Shown here: positions 1-7,239 of the stretch, in pieces
Layout: each line of letters begins with the position of its first letter
How positions within the stretch are numbered: the first letter of the stretch is position 1
Source of the DNA: a virus
Reading direction: 5' to 3' (one strand)
IMG/VR virus record: IMGVR_UViG_3300035126_000903
Location: 62,001 to 126,000 of that record
Length of the DNA: 64,000 nt
Made by a program: the position numbers and the translations under genes
Notes under the pieces: generated by a model
Seen by the model: only the letters and a program-made list of their open reading frames with translations
Database searches by the model: none
Told to the model about the DNA's origin: nothing

Positions 1-297
1 GAAGACTGTGTAACCGTAATCTTTGGCCAACTTATAATAAGCTTCCATCTCCCATTCTTGTGTGAATGTGTTGGAAACAACCACCGGCGTGTGTTCGAGT
101 CTCAACAAGAACTCAACTTCTTTTTGGCACCAATTGTGCGCATCCTTGATTTTCGACGGCTCGAACTTATAGTTGCCTTCTCTGTCGACGAAAAACATAT
201 CTGCTTCTTTATGACAGTAGTCTTTGTTGACCAACATTTTTGCGACTGTCGATTTTCCTGCACCAGGCAGGCCGCGTAATAATATTAGATTTTTCAT
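1..297 (-). CDS. P-loop kinase (polynucleotide kinase-like), cut by window edge
   Basis: The product starts MKNLILLRGLPGAGKSTVA, a Walker A loop (GLPGAGKST) at residues 9-17, and continues for 99 codons to position 1 without a stop, so only the N-terminal part is visible. A VVVSNTF stretch and an EADMFFVD stretch resemble the substrate-binding part of small AAA/zeta-toxin/T4 Pnk-type kinases. It is the last gene of a run RNA ligase - metallophosphoesterase - kinase, with 5 bases between it and the phosphoesterase gene. That context suggests RNA 5'-end phosphorylation during repair. A nucleotide kinase of other specificity cannot be excluded because the C-terminus is missing. Confidence 0.8.
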   Translation of the reverse strand, partial: MKNLILLRGLPGAGKSTVAKMLVNKDYCHKEADMFFVDREGNYKFEPSKIKDAHNWCQKEVEFLLRLEHTPVVVSNTFTQEWEMEAYYKLAKDYGYTVF

Positions 298-302
298 AAT
301 TT

Positions 303-959
303 TCAAATTCTTTTTTCGTGATGATCTTGTGGCAGGTAAAGTTTTTTGATACCCCTTCCTGACATAATAACTTGTATCTCTTGCATAAGTAGAGGTTCGT
401 ATTCATTACCATCAACACCAACATCCATAGCTCTACCTTGTGCAACCCTCAGGTGTGCTGGTAAGTGTGTGTGGCCGTGAAGGTGAATCACGCCATTGTT
501 CATCCCATCCCAACTGGCAATAGGATAGTGCATGCAAATAAATTCAAATTTATTTACCAATCCTTTGTTGGTTGAGGAAGGTTGTCTTACATCCAAGTGA
601 AGATAGTCGTGAGTTGAGGTAAAAAGATTCTGGACACCTCCCTTGTTTCTACGAATGTGATGATCGTGGTTTCCAAAAACAAGGTGAACATTTTTACAAA
701 GGATTCTTTGCCGAAACTCTTCTATACTTTCAAATCCACCAAAAGACCAATCTCCTAAGTGGATTAAAACATCATCCTCACCTACTTTAGTATTGATATT
801 ATCAACCAGAGTATTGTTCATGTGATCCAAAGATTGGAAATCACGAGTAACACCATCAGAGTCTTTCCAATTTGTAGTAGCTCTACAAATATTTGAGTGT
901 TTGTAGTGGGTATCACTAGTAAAAAATAATCTTTGGTCTTTTTCTAAAATTAGTTTCAT
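303..959 (-). CDS. calcineurin-like metallophosphoesterase
   Basis: This is a 218-residue metallophosphoesterase with all the family blocks in order: SDTHYKH (D-x-H), HLGDWSFGG (GD), FGNHDHHI (GNHD), MHYPIASWDG (H) and HLHGHTHLP (GHTH). These residues bind two metal ions. I chose the ATG at 957-959 because it overlaps the stop of the ligase gene as ATGA; an upstream start would add eleven residues lying inside that gene. Placed between an RNA ligase and a P-loop kinase, it may remove 2',3'-cyclic or 3'-phosphates from broken RNA, as the phosphoesterase module of bacterial Pnkp does. That role is inference; the fold is clear. Confidence 0.88.
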   Translation of the reverse strand: MKLILEKDQRLFFTSDTHYKHSNICRATTNWKDSDGVTRDFQSLDHMNNTLVDNINTKVGEDDVLIHLGDWSFGGFESIEEFRQRILCKNVHLVFGNHDHHIRRNKGGVQNLFTSTHDYLHLDVRQPSSTNKGLVNKFEFICMHYPIASWDGMNNGVIHLHGHTHLPAHLRVAQGRAMDVGVDGNEYEPLLMQEIQVIMSGRGIKKLYLPQDHHEKRI

Positions 960-1975
960 AGTTTTTTGTATTCGGGTTGTATAATTTTCCAAATCATAGG
1001 GTCTATATTTTTACCGTCCAATAGACCAAATAAAATGGATGGGTGTTTGTATCTTTTAGCGTACTGGGCAAAGATAGCTCTATTTTCTGAAATTTCCTCG
1101 CCCCTTTCTAAGATTTTATAAATCCAATTATATTCATCTTTTATATCATCAAATTTAGAAACAAGTTCCATTTCATATTCCTTTATCTTATCAAAAAATT
1201 CATCAGGAACATCTCTGAGTACCTCTTCCATATTACCACCATTGGATAAAATCTCCCAAACAGATTTAGTCGAAACTTCAGTCATAATCTTATGCAGACG
1301 CAAGTATTCTTCTCCTTTGATTTTTACCCTATTTCCGTTTGAAAACCTTACAACGAAACCTTCTTGGTTGTTAGAAATTATACTCTTCAGTTGGGTATAG
1401 TCTTTAATTCCATCGTATTTTTTAACTAGAACGAATCCTTCGTTTTTCATTTCTGAAAAATCACACTCTTCTCCAGTTTGGGTATTGAGCACACCCAAAA
1501 CAACCAGTTCTTCTAAATCACCGTAATTTACTACTATCCGATTTTCCGGGTAAATAATCTCAAATAGGTAAGTGTAGCCAGTGTAAGTTCCACCTTGCCA
1601 ATTATACTTATCTAAAAGAGTTCTTCCTTTGATGGCTTGGTCGGAAGTGAAAGAACCTCTGGATGCAAAAACGGGTTGCTCCTGATAATAAAAGAAAATG
1701 CCGAGAGAACCGTCCATCTTTTCATATACTTTGAATTCTGAGGTTGGTGTGTGTTTTCCCTCTTCTAAATTGAAAAACTTCTTGAAAGGTCTAGCAACGA
1801 TATTTCCATTATCATCTGTAACCAAACCTCTACACATAAGGGTTATTTCATCCCACTTACCCTCATATTGGGTTGATTGGGAATAATTCCAAATAGTAAG
1901 AGGCAAAGATGGGTGGGTTTGTTTAATCAACCAACCTTCTTCAAAATATTTTTCTAAAGTTATAAATAAGTTCAT
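956..1975 (-). CDS. RNA ligase, T4 Rnl1-like
   Basis: A 339-residue ATP-dependent RNA ligase. Motif I is EKMDGSLG, with the nucleotidyl lysine at K86; CRGLV at residues 48-52 precedes it. Motif IIIa/IV-like segments (FEIIYPENRIV, QEGFVVRF) and motif V (VKIKGEEYL) follow. The T4 enzyme of this family joins tRNA broken by host anticodon nucleases. The stop overlaps the start of the phosphoesterase gene, and the start overlaps the stop of the upstream 92-residue gene, so the genes are likely co-transcribed. The C-terminal 100 residues are charged and helical, compatible with an Rnl1-type RNA-specificity domain. Substrate is not shown by sequence. Confidence 0.9.
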   Translation of the reverse strand: MNLFITLEKYFEEGWLIKQTHPSLPLTIWNYSQSTQYEGKWDEITLMCRGLVTDDNGNIVARPFKKFFNLEEGKHTPTSEFKVYEKMDGSLGIFFYYQEQPVFASRGSFTSDQAIKGRTLLDKYNWQGGTYTGYTYLFEIIYPENRIVVNYGDLEELVVLGVLNTQTGEECDFSEMKNEGFVLVKKYDGIKDYTQLKSIISNNQEGFVVRFSNGNRVKIKGEEYLRLHKIMTEVSTKSVWEILSNGGNMEEVLRDVPDEFFDKIKEYEMELVSKFDDIKDEYNWIYKILERGEEISENRAIFAQYAKRYKHPSILFGLLDGKNIDPMIWKIIQPEYKKL

Positions 1976-2250
1976 CTCAATTTAATTTCACGTTCAACTT
2001 CAACCCAAAAATTAGAAAGAGGATGATTAGCCCAATAAGCCGTTTCGGAATCTAAATCATCTTTTTTCATAAACTCAAAGATTTCGTTTACAATTGCTAA
2101 TGCACATTCTTTATAATGTGGGTTGGTTGGAATCGGTTGATATTTACCTGTGTTTAAGTCTAATTGTTTGCTTCGACTAAACATAACAGATTCTAACAAC
2201 TGGTCTGCTTTTTCTTTGGGTGTAATCCCTATGGGTTTGTATTTTGTCAT
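1972..2250 (-). CDS. hypothetical protein, 92 aa, paralogue of the 4838-5107 product
   Basis: I do not recognise a function. The product has a pattern KADQLLESVMF, then HYKECALAIVNEIFEFM, then YWANHPLSNFWVEVEREI. The gene at 4838-5107 shows the same plan (KARELIYKFYY, NCALIVCNEVLGDM, YEFWSVVKDIIKL), so the two look like diverged copies of one small helical family. Its stop overlaps the RNA ligase start. Upstream lies a 115-base AT-rich gap in which I could not define a promoter or terminator. Confidence 0.7.
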   Translation of the reverse strand: MTKYKPIGITPKEKADQLLESVMFSRSKQLDLNTGKYQPIPTNPHYKECALAIVNEIFEFMKKDDLDSETAYWANHPLSNFWVEVEREIKLR

Positions 2251-2365
2251 AATTTAATAAAAAGTTATGCGGGTAAATTGTTAAATAATACTGTTAGATT
2301 TTGTGCATCTTACTGTATTCGTATGTTTTGGATTTTTAATTAAAAGTTAAATTTTCAATTTATTA

Positions 2366-3568
2366 CTAATGCTTGCTCCATCTTTTTAAAAAGAAATCCC
2401 CAAAATCACCCCCGGGTCCCGATTCGTTGATCGTTGCCCATCTTGAAATTAGAAAAGTAATTAAGAGAGTCACAATCGCTGTTGTCCACTTTGCCCATTC
2501 CGGTGGCTCTACTGTGAGGTAAGAGAATTCTTTGAAGTCTTTTCTGACGTAGTGATCTACTACGGATTTTTCGACAGCACGACAAATTTCGCCAGGGTTG
2601 AAGAAACCAATATCCATAATTTCCTCCCGAATTTCCGGAATTATTCTGCGGTTTGTGGACCAGCTGAATGGCTTTACCCATTCAATTTTATTAGAGGTAG
2701 AATTCATACCAATACAGATAACAAGCTCATTATCGTTTCCCCCATCCCAATAAGCTTCCTGCATAGAGGCAGCTAACTGTGGTTGATCTTTAAAGAAGAG
2801 AAAGAAAATGTGGACTTTCTTTTTCGGCCCGAGCTTGCCGTTTAAATAATCAGACTGCTGTTTGAAGTAATTTACATTTCCAGGGTTGAGTTGTTTTAAA
2901 GAATCCAAACCCAGAACGGTCTCTTGTCTCCACCCATTAATTGCCGGATAGTCAAAAAGATGGTAGCTTTTAACATCATCTTTAGTAAGCTTCACAAAAT
3001 CGAAAGCAGAGTGAGCAGCTTGAACCCGATTTTCGTACCAGTGGTCCGTAGTAGTGGCTTTTGCGTGGAGCGGTTCCTTATCCCATTTGATTGAATACAT
3101 ATCACCATCCTGCCCGCATCCCCAACCTCCATGGTTTATGTCACGGTTTAGTTCAACAAACTGTGGCTTCTGGCCCCAAAGCTTAGTAAGATGTGCGTAG
3201 TACTTCTGGGAAATGCTGAACTGCTGTCCTAGAGAGTTAATAACCACCCACCTAGGAGGATTTTTATCGCAGTAGGAGCAATCATAAGTGGTGGTTACGG
3301 TTGATTTGCCAACTTTGTGGGTTCTGGTGCAAGTTCGGCGAACATAAGTTTCCCAATATTCATAATACCGAGCCTCGGTAACAAGCGCTCCGTGGAATTC
3401 GGTGTCGTTCACTTGAACCTTTTCGACACTGAATTTAAATACAAGGATAAAGAAGAAACAGGCAATGGTTGGAACAACAACTTCCCACCAAGCAAGTGTG
3501 TGTTTATACCATCGAAGCAAAACAAAAGCTCCGATCAACGGAATCAAAAGACTAATCCAAATTGACAT
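2366..3568 (-). CDS. membrane protein of unknown function, 400 aa
   Basis: Two hydrophobic segments lie at the N-terminus (about residues 5-22 and 28-46) and one near the C-terminus (WTTAIVTLLITFLIS), bracketing a roughly 300-residue soluble domain. The soluble part has a cysteine group (CTRTH, then CSYCDKNPPRW) that may bind metal, and later cysteines around WGCGQDGD. The gene follows the LemA-like gene and a hairpin terminator; the two membrane genes probably act together at the cell envelope. The base composition is richer in GC than the flanking hypothetical genes. Function not recognised. Confidence 0.7.
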   Translation of the reverse strand: MSIWISLLIPLIGAFVLLRWYKHTLAWWEVVVPTIACFFFILVFKFSVEKVQVNDTEFHGALVTEARYYEYWETYVRRTCTRTHKVGKSTVTTTYDCSYCDKNPPRWVVINSLGQQFSISQKYYAHLTKLWGQKPQFVELNRDINHGGWGCGQDGDMYSIKWDKEPLHAKATTTDHWYENRVQAAHSAFDFVKLTKDDVKSYHLFDYPAINGWRQETVLGLDSLKQLNPGNVNYFKQQSDYLNGKLGPKKKVHIFFLFFKDQPQLAASMQEAYWDGGNDNELVICIGMNSTSNKIEWVKPFSWSTNRRIIPEIREEIMDIGFFNPGEICRAVEKSVVDHYVRKDFKEFSYLTVEPPEWAKWTTAIVTLLITFLISRWATINESGPGGDFGDFFLKRWSKH

Positions 3569-3582
3569 AATATTGGGTGGAA

Positions 3583-3616
3583 AAAAAAGCCGGTTTTTAC
3601 ATAAATCGGCTTTTTT
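3583..3616. terminator. bidirectional-looking intrinsic terminator
   Basis: A 10-base stem (AAAAAAGCCG at 3583-3592 pairing with CGGCTTTTTT at 3607-3616) encloses a 14-base loop, flanked by A and T runs so that it would work on either strand. On the minus strand it sits after the LemA-like gene and 15 bases before the start of the 400-residue membrane protein, so it may attenuate rather than fully stop transcription. Confidence 0.8.
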
Positions 3617-3637
3617 GAATACCGCTTTTTAAATTGT

Positions 3638-4195
3638 TTAAAATACCTCGACGTTGTTATCTTTTCCGCTTTTGATTACCTCGTCTGTGCGATCTGAAGT
3701 AATCGGTTTGTAAGTCAATCTTGTCCTTCCCATAAAGGATGATAGGATCCAACCGGTAGGAAACCGAGTCATAATGTTATCGTGTTCTAATACGATCGAC
3801 TGAATCATTTTTTCCTCCATGAAAAAACCATCTCTTTGAGCTTCGATTGCTCTACTCAAATCTGCATAAAGAGAAGAAACCGCAGCAAAATTAGAATTTG
3901 GATTTGATTCCTGTACCCATTTCATAAAAATGCCCTGGGCATCCTTCCTTCCAGCCATAATCGCATTTACGTTATTTGAAAACGAGCTGTCATTCTTTAA
4001 TGCAACCTTAGATTTTTGTGAAATCGTTTTCCACATCTTGTCGTAAAAAGCTGTTCTTTCGTCCATCTTTTGTTTGTAGCGGTTCCTTAGATCAACCTCC
4101 TGGTTGGACAAAGAAATTACACTCATGAAGATTCCGAAAATGAAAAGTGCGATAATTCCTAGAATTCCGTACTTGATGATTTGGTTTGTGTTCAT
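3638..4195 (-). CDS. LemA-like membrane protein
   Basis: A 185-residue protein with one N-terminal membrane segment (YGILGIIALFIFGIFMSVI) followed by a helical domain beginning SLSNQEVDLRNRYKQKMD and containing IEAQRDGFFMEEK and LEHDNIMTRFPTG. The order of a single membrane helix, then long helices with NxEVxLRN and FP-x-GW/F-type endings, matches LemA-family proteins carried by some T4-like phages. The C-terminus ends GKDNNVEVF. No biochemical function is established for phage LemA proteins; an envelope role is likely. Downstream are a terminator and the 400-residue membrane protein. Confidence 0.7.
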   Translation of the reverse strand: MNTNQIIKYGILGIIALFIFGIFMSVISLSNQEVDLRNRYKQKMDERTAFYDKMWKTISQKSKVALKNDSSFSNNVNAIMAGRKDAQGIFMKWVQESNPNSNFAAVSSLYADLSRAIEAQRDGFFMEEKMIQSIVLEHDNIMTRFPTGWILSSFMGRTRLTYKPITSDRTDEVIKSGKDNNVEVF

Positions 4196-4220
4196 TTTTT
4201 TGTTTTTGAAATTTTTAATT

Positions 4221-4787
4221 TTAAAGATCTATTTTACATTTAATTTTACCTGATTCCTTTGTGCTCAAATGTACTGATGAATCAACAGTTATGCTACTTC
4301 TATCTGGATCGTTTTTCCAAAATTCATGTCTAATAACCTGTATCAAGTCAAAAGCAACCCGACAACTTTCATCCACTTCATTGGGATTGTAAATACCGTA
4401 ACTTCCATTTTTACCCAAATCTTCTTGTAGGAGTTTGTTTCTACCTTCACTCAGTATTTTATCCGCTTCATCTCTAATTTGATGATACAAGCCATAATCA
4501 ATGGATAGTTTTACATTCTCAACATCAGCCCAAGTACGAATTTCTTCACCATTGCCCCAACTACCAGAAGTTTTGATATAACCCTTTCCAATTTCTACCA
4601 CTTCACCTCTTTCAGTTCGGTCACCAACTTCTAATTGTTTTTTAGGTCGGAGTTTATCCCGCAAAACATTATAGAATGTAGGGTGGTCTTTAATTACCCA
4701 CATCTGTCCTATTCCAATTCGAGAATACATATCCAAAGCTTGTTGGATTAACCTTAATTGTTCGTTTGTTACTTCAAGAGTTGCCAT
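4221..4787 (-). CDS. conserved phage protein, 188 aa, function unknown
   Basis: The product opens with NEQLRLIQQALDMYSRIGIGQ and ends with a hydrophilic tail. Mid-region features are a small beta-rich segment (ERGEVVEIGKGYIKT) and a conserved-looking block YGIYNPNEVDESCRVAFDLI followed by QVIRHEFWKNDP. I recall similar proteins as unannotated genes in other large phages but know no function. It is preceded by a good Bacteroidota-type promoter at 4802-4833, so it is probably the first gene of a transcript that continues into the LemA-like gene. Confidence 0.65.
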   Translation of the reverse strand: MATLEVTNEQLRLIQQALDMYSRIGIGQMWVIKDHPTFYNVLRDKLRPKKQLEVGDRTERGEVVEIGKGYIKTSGSWGNGEEIRTWADVENVKLSIDYGLYHQIRDEADKILSEGRNKLLQEDLGKNGSYGIYNPNEVDESCRVAFDLIQVIRHEFWKNDPDRSSITVDSSVHLSTKESGKIKCKIDL

Positions 4788-4801
4788 AATTTTTTACAAT
4801 A

Positions 4802-4833
4802 CAAATATAATAAAAAGTTCGTATATTTCCAAA
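4802..4833 (-). promoter_or_regulatory. promoter, Bacteroidota type
   Basis: Read on the minus strand the site has TTTGG at 4829-4833 and TATATTTG at 4802-4809, with about 20 bases between the TTG and the -7 box. It lies 15 bases upstream of the start at 4787. The same arrangement recurs at nine other places in the window. Confidence 0.75.
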
Positions 4834-4837
4834 TTTT

Positions 4838-5107
4838 CTATATTAAATTATTATTAATAATTGGCCAGAATTTTGGATTACCTGATAATTCCAATTTTAT
4901 GATATCTTTGACTACACTCCAAAATTCATACCCTCTATCAGAGCCCATATCCCCTAACACCTCATTACATACAATCAATGCGCAATTTACTGATTGATTA
5001 TACCTCAATTCATCAGGATTTTTTGTGCTAATAAAACTTCCATTATTGGGTAAAATATAATAAAACTTATAAATTAGTTCCCTCGCTTTTTCTTCGGCTG
5101 TCCTCAT
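4838..5107 (-). CDS. hypothetical protein, 89 aa
   Basis: Small helical protein of the same apparent family as the product of 1972-2250: KARELIYKFYY near the start, NCALIVCNEVLGDM in the middle and YEFWSVVKDIIKL near the end. Start and stop of this gene and the upstream 218-residue gene overlap by one base (TAATG), indicating translational coupling. No function recognised. Confidence 0.7.
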   Translation of the reverse strand: MRTAEEKARELIYKFYYILPNNGSFISTKNPDELRYNQSVNCALIVCNEVLGDMGSDRGYEFWSVVKDIIKLELSGNPKFWPIINNNLI

Positions 5108-5763
5108 TATTTTAATATTTTATTTTCAGTTGTATTACGTCCAGCACGATTGGCTTCTCCCTCCATTAACTTATTCAAATATTCGCTTAATTCTTTTATG
5201 GTCATCCACCTATCAAAATCAGGTTCAATCCTTTTAATGCTAAGTAGTAATTCTTCTCTCTTACCTCTTTGGTAGTAACCATATTCAATATCATCAGCTA
5301 AATCTTGTAGGTATTGGGGAGCTGCAATACTAATCCTTAAATCGTAGTACGACCATTTAGTCTTGTAATCGTATAATGTAATTCCTCCAGTAAGTTTTTT
5401 GGATAAGTTAGATAAAAACCTATTACGAACCCTTACAATGGATTTATCATTCCCAAATACATAAAGGAATCTCAATACCCAACGAGGACACCATTTAGGT
5501 TTTGCTTCATAATCCATAGCAAGAACTAAGGGTAAAAGTGCCTTAAAAGTATTTGTCCTTGGGTCATAAGGAACTGAACCTAAATAACCATATTTTTCCT
5601 CAAAGTTTTTAGGAAAGAATATTTCACGAATATCACTCCACCCAATATCACGAGTGTAGATAATTCCTTTTTTTCTACCTCTCCAAAATAGGAGTGATTG
5701 AGCAAATTCTTTTGCCTTTACACTAAAAGGACGATTGTCTTTGAATTCAAATTTACTTTTCAT
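5107..5763 (-). CDS. hypothetical protein, 218 aa
   Basis: A basic soluble protein with many aromatic residues. Notable segments are FWRGRKKGIIYTRDIGW, a cysteine/tryptophan block (AKPKWCPRWVLRFLYVFG) and a helical C-terminus (MTIKELSEYLNKLMEGE). No nuclease or transferase signature was seen. It is coupled to the 89-residue gene downstream. Function unknown. Confidence 0.65.
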   Translation of the reverse strand: MKSKFEFKDNRPFSVKAKEFAQSLLFWRGRKKGIIYTRDIGWSDIREIFFPKNFEEKYGYLGSVPYDPRTNTFKALLPLVLAMDYEAKPKWCPRWVLRFLYVFGNDKSIVRVRNRFLSNLSKKLTGGITLYDYKTKWSYYDLRISIAAPQYLQDLADDIEYGYYQRGKREELLLSIKRIEPDFDRWMTIKELSEYLNKLMEGEANRAGRNTTENKILK

Positions 5764-5775
5764 AACTTTTTTATT

Positions 5776-6006
5776 TTATTCCCAAACAAAATTTTCATTT
5801 TTTGCTTTTGATAAATGAATTAAATACTCTATAGCTTTCGGTAATGTATCAAAAGACCTTAAATAAATATTAATATCACTTCTAGTCAAATAACACCTAT
5901 ACTCTTCTTTTAGAAATTCATTCGTTGAATTCATAACCGAATTTTCTTTAAAATGTATTTTACCTATAATACTATTACCCAAATCAATACTATGTAACAT
6001 AATCAT
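5776..6006 (-). CDS. hypothetical protein, 76 aa
   Basis: Small protein with an alternating hydrophobic pattern (SIIGKIHFKENSVM, then CYLTRSDINIYLRSF) and a helical end (LPKAIEYLIHLSKA), which suggests a compact alpha/beta fold. Two in-frame ATGs (6006 and 6000) could start it. The start lies 35 bases after the stop of a tiny membrane gene. Function unknown. Confidence 0.5.
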   Translation of the reverse strand: MIMLHSIDLGNSIIGKIHFKENSVMNSTNEFLKEEYRCYLTRSDINIYLRSFDTLPKAIEYLIHLSKAKNENFVWE

Positions 6007-6040
6007 ATTACTACATAAATATTGATTTTAAATATTAAAA

Positions 6041-6160
6041 TTACCCATTATTAACAACATCCATTACTAAGATGTACATACCATACATAAGCAACGAAGT
6101 GGCAAACAATAAAGATGCTTTGATAATTAAACTTACAAAAAACTGAATTTTAACTTTCAC
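6041..6160 (-). CDS. 39-residue membrane microprotein, GTG start
   Basis: A 40-codon frame starts with GTG at 6158-6160 and ends with TAA at 6041-6043. The product is almost one hydrophobic helix: FFVSLIIKASLLFATS, then MYGMYILVMDVV, with a positively charged N-terminus (VKVK). It fills the otherwise empty gap between the peptidase-like gene (4 bases upstream) and the 76-residue gene. Position and composition support a real small membrane protein; its role is unknown. Confidence 0.5.
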   Translation of the reverse strand: MKVKIQFFVSLIIKASLLFATSLLMYGMYILVMDVVNNG

Positions 6161-6164
6161 AATT

Positions 6165-6590
6165 TTATTTTTTATTGGTTTTATTTAAATAAGCAAGAAC
6201 TTCTTTAAAATACTTTTTTTCAGCATTTCGGGCCTCAACCTCCAATGGGTTTTTCCAATAACCATACTTTTTATAATATACTTCGTATCTTGTTTTTATG
6301 GGTTGAAGTGAGTGTTGGTATTCGTGTATAATTGTCGTTATTAATACTTTTAAAGATTTTACATTATTGTAATATAGTATGAGCTCATTAATTTCCGCAT
6401 CAAAAGCACCATAAGTTTTAGGTTCATAGTGGTTTTTTACAACAGATAATGATATAGCAAATGGATTTCTCATATTTACACCCATATTGGATTTACACCA
6501 CCGAAAAACGCGTAATGCTAACGCTCTTTTATCGGAGTAAGACAAGTCTGAAATGGGTGTTTTTTGGGTATATTTATGGGGTTTTTTCAT
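6165..6590 (-). CDS. predicted zinc metallopeptidase with HEYQH motif
   Basis: A 141-residue protein with IIHEYQHSLQ, an HExxH zinc site, in the middle and PLEVEARNAEKKY about 25 residues later, where the third ligand glutamate is expected. The arrangement resembles small phage and SprT/ImmA-type metallopeptidases. No signal peptide is seen, so it probably acts in the cytoplasm. It is the first gene after promoter 6611-6646, which is preceded by a palindrome at 6675-6692. The substrate is unknown; it could be a structural zinc protein. Confidence 0.68.
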   Translation of the reverse strand: MKKPHKYTQKTPISDLSYSDKRALALRVFRWCKSNMGVNMRNPFAISLSVVKNHYEPKTYGAFDAEINELILYYNNVKSLKVLITTIIHEYQHSLQPIKTRYEVYYKKYGYWKNPLEVEARNAEKKYFKEVLAYLNKTNKK

Positions 6591-6610
6591 ACACTTTTAT
6601 AGTTTACATA

Positions 6611-6646
6611 GTAAAGATACAACAGAAAACCCATATTTCCAAGCTT
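6611..6646 (-). promoter_or_regulatory. promoter with extended AAAAAGCTTGGA upstream element
   Basis: On the minus strand AAGCTTGGA spans the -33 region (TTGG at 6639-6642) and TATCTTTAC lies at 6611-6619, 19 bases apart. The bases from TTAACATAAAAAGCTTGGA inwards match the promoter at 57991-58028 nearly base for base, and the one at 14041-14076 in the upstream half. It should drive the metallopeptidase gene starting at 6590. Confidence 0.8.
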
Positions 6647-6674
6647 TTTATGTTAAATTTAGGTTAAATTTTAC

Positions 6675-6692
6675 TGTCCAATTTATTGGACA
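6675..6692. repeat. perfect palindrome next to stop codon, copy 1
   Basis: TGTCCAAT-TT-ATTGGACA forms an 8-base inverted repeat with a two-base centre. It begins 2 bases after the NUDIX stop codon and lies about 30 bases upstream of a promoter. An identical palindrome in the same setting is at 58073-58090. It may be an operator or a weak terminator; no strong T run follows it. Confidence 0.8.
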
Positions 6693-6693
6693 C

Positions 6694-7098
6694 TTACCTA
6701 ATACGGGGTTTTCTAAAGAAACCACTATAAGAACCCACCACAGACTTTATTATATCCCCAGTAAGAGGTGTAAAAGTGTAATTCTTTAGTTGGGGTAGTT
6801 CTACAAATTTTAGTTCGGAATGAACCCTTTTAATTGCTTTCCCACTCACATAATTACATATGAATGGTATTAATTCCACAGTATCGTTTACAGCGGATTT
6901 AAACTGATGAAATGGCTGTATTTCTATACCAAATTCTTCTTTAAACTCCCTTATAAGGGCTTCATATTCAGTTTCCCCATCATCTACCTTACCACCAGGA
7001 AACTCCCAATAACCCCCAAAATTGGGGTTATCATCCAACCTTTTTCCTATTAAAACCCTGTCCTCATTTCGTAGTAAACCACAAACAACCTTTTGCAT
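6694..7098 (-). CDS. NUDIX hydrolase, MutT-like
   Basis: A 134-residue enzyme whose residues about 34-56 contain a full Nudix box: GGKVDDGETEYEALIREF followed by KEEFGI, with WEFPGGK just before it. The N-terminus (VVCGLLRNEDRVLIGKR) fits the 8-oxo-dGTP diphosphatase/CTP pyrophosphohydrolase group. It should hydrolyse a nucleoside diphosphate linked to another moiety, perhaps cleaning the nucleotide pool during phage DNA synthesis. Its start overlaps the stop of the 46-residue gene upstream by one base. Confidence 0.9.
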   Translation of the reverse strand: MQKVVCGLLRNEDRVLIGKRLDDNPNFGGYWEFPGGKVDDGETEYEALIREFKEEFGIEIQPFHQFKSAVNDTVELIPFICNYVSGKAIKRVHSELKFVELPQLKNYTFTPLTGDIIKSVVGSYSGFFRKPRIR

Positions 7099-7238
7099 TA
7101 ATCATTAATTATACCAAATTGAGATAAGTTAAATTCCATTCCCAACTTTTCAAAAGTTAGTATCATCTTAATTGTTGTAGGAAGCATAACCTCATATCTG
7201 GTGTTCCAGAAAATAGATTGTAAAAAATATTGATTCAT
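7098..7238 (-). CDS. hypothetical 46-residue protein
   Basis: A short frame from ATG at 7236-7238 to TAA at 7098-7100. The product begins MNQYFLQSIFWNTRYEVML and has KMILTFEKLGMEFNLSQFG, an amphipathic helix-like stretch. It fits tightly between the secreted nuclease gene (1 base away) and the NUDIX gene (1-base overlap), which favours translation. Function unknown. Confidence 0.5.
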   Translation of the reverse strand: MNQYFLQSIFWNTRYEVMLPTTIKMILTFEKLGMEFNLSQFGIIND

Positions 7239-7239
7239 T

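Noticed and set aside
2251-2365. Possible promoter or terminator in the 115-base gap
   Set aside because: AT-rich, with a CATACGAATAC string on the minus strand, but no spaced TTGG / TATATTTG pair and no stem followed by T run.
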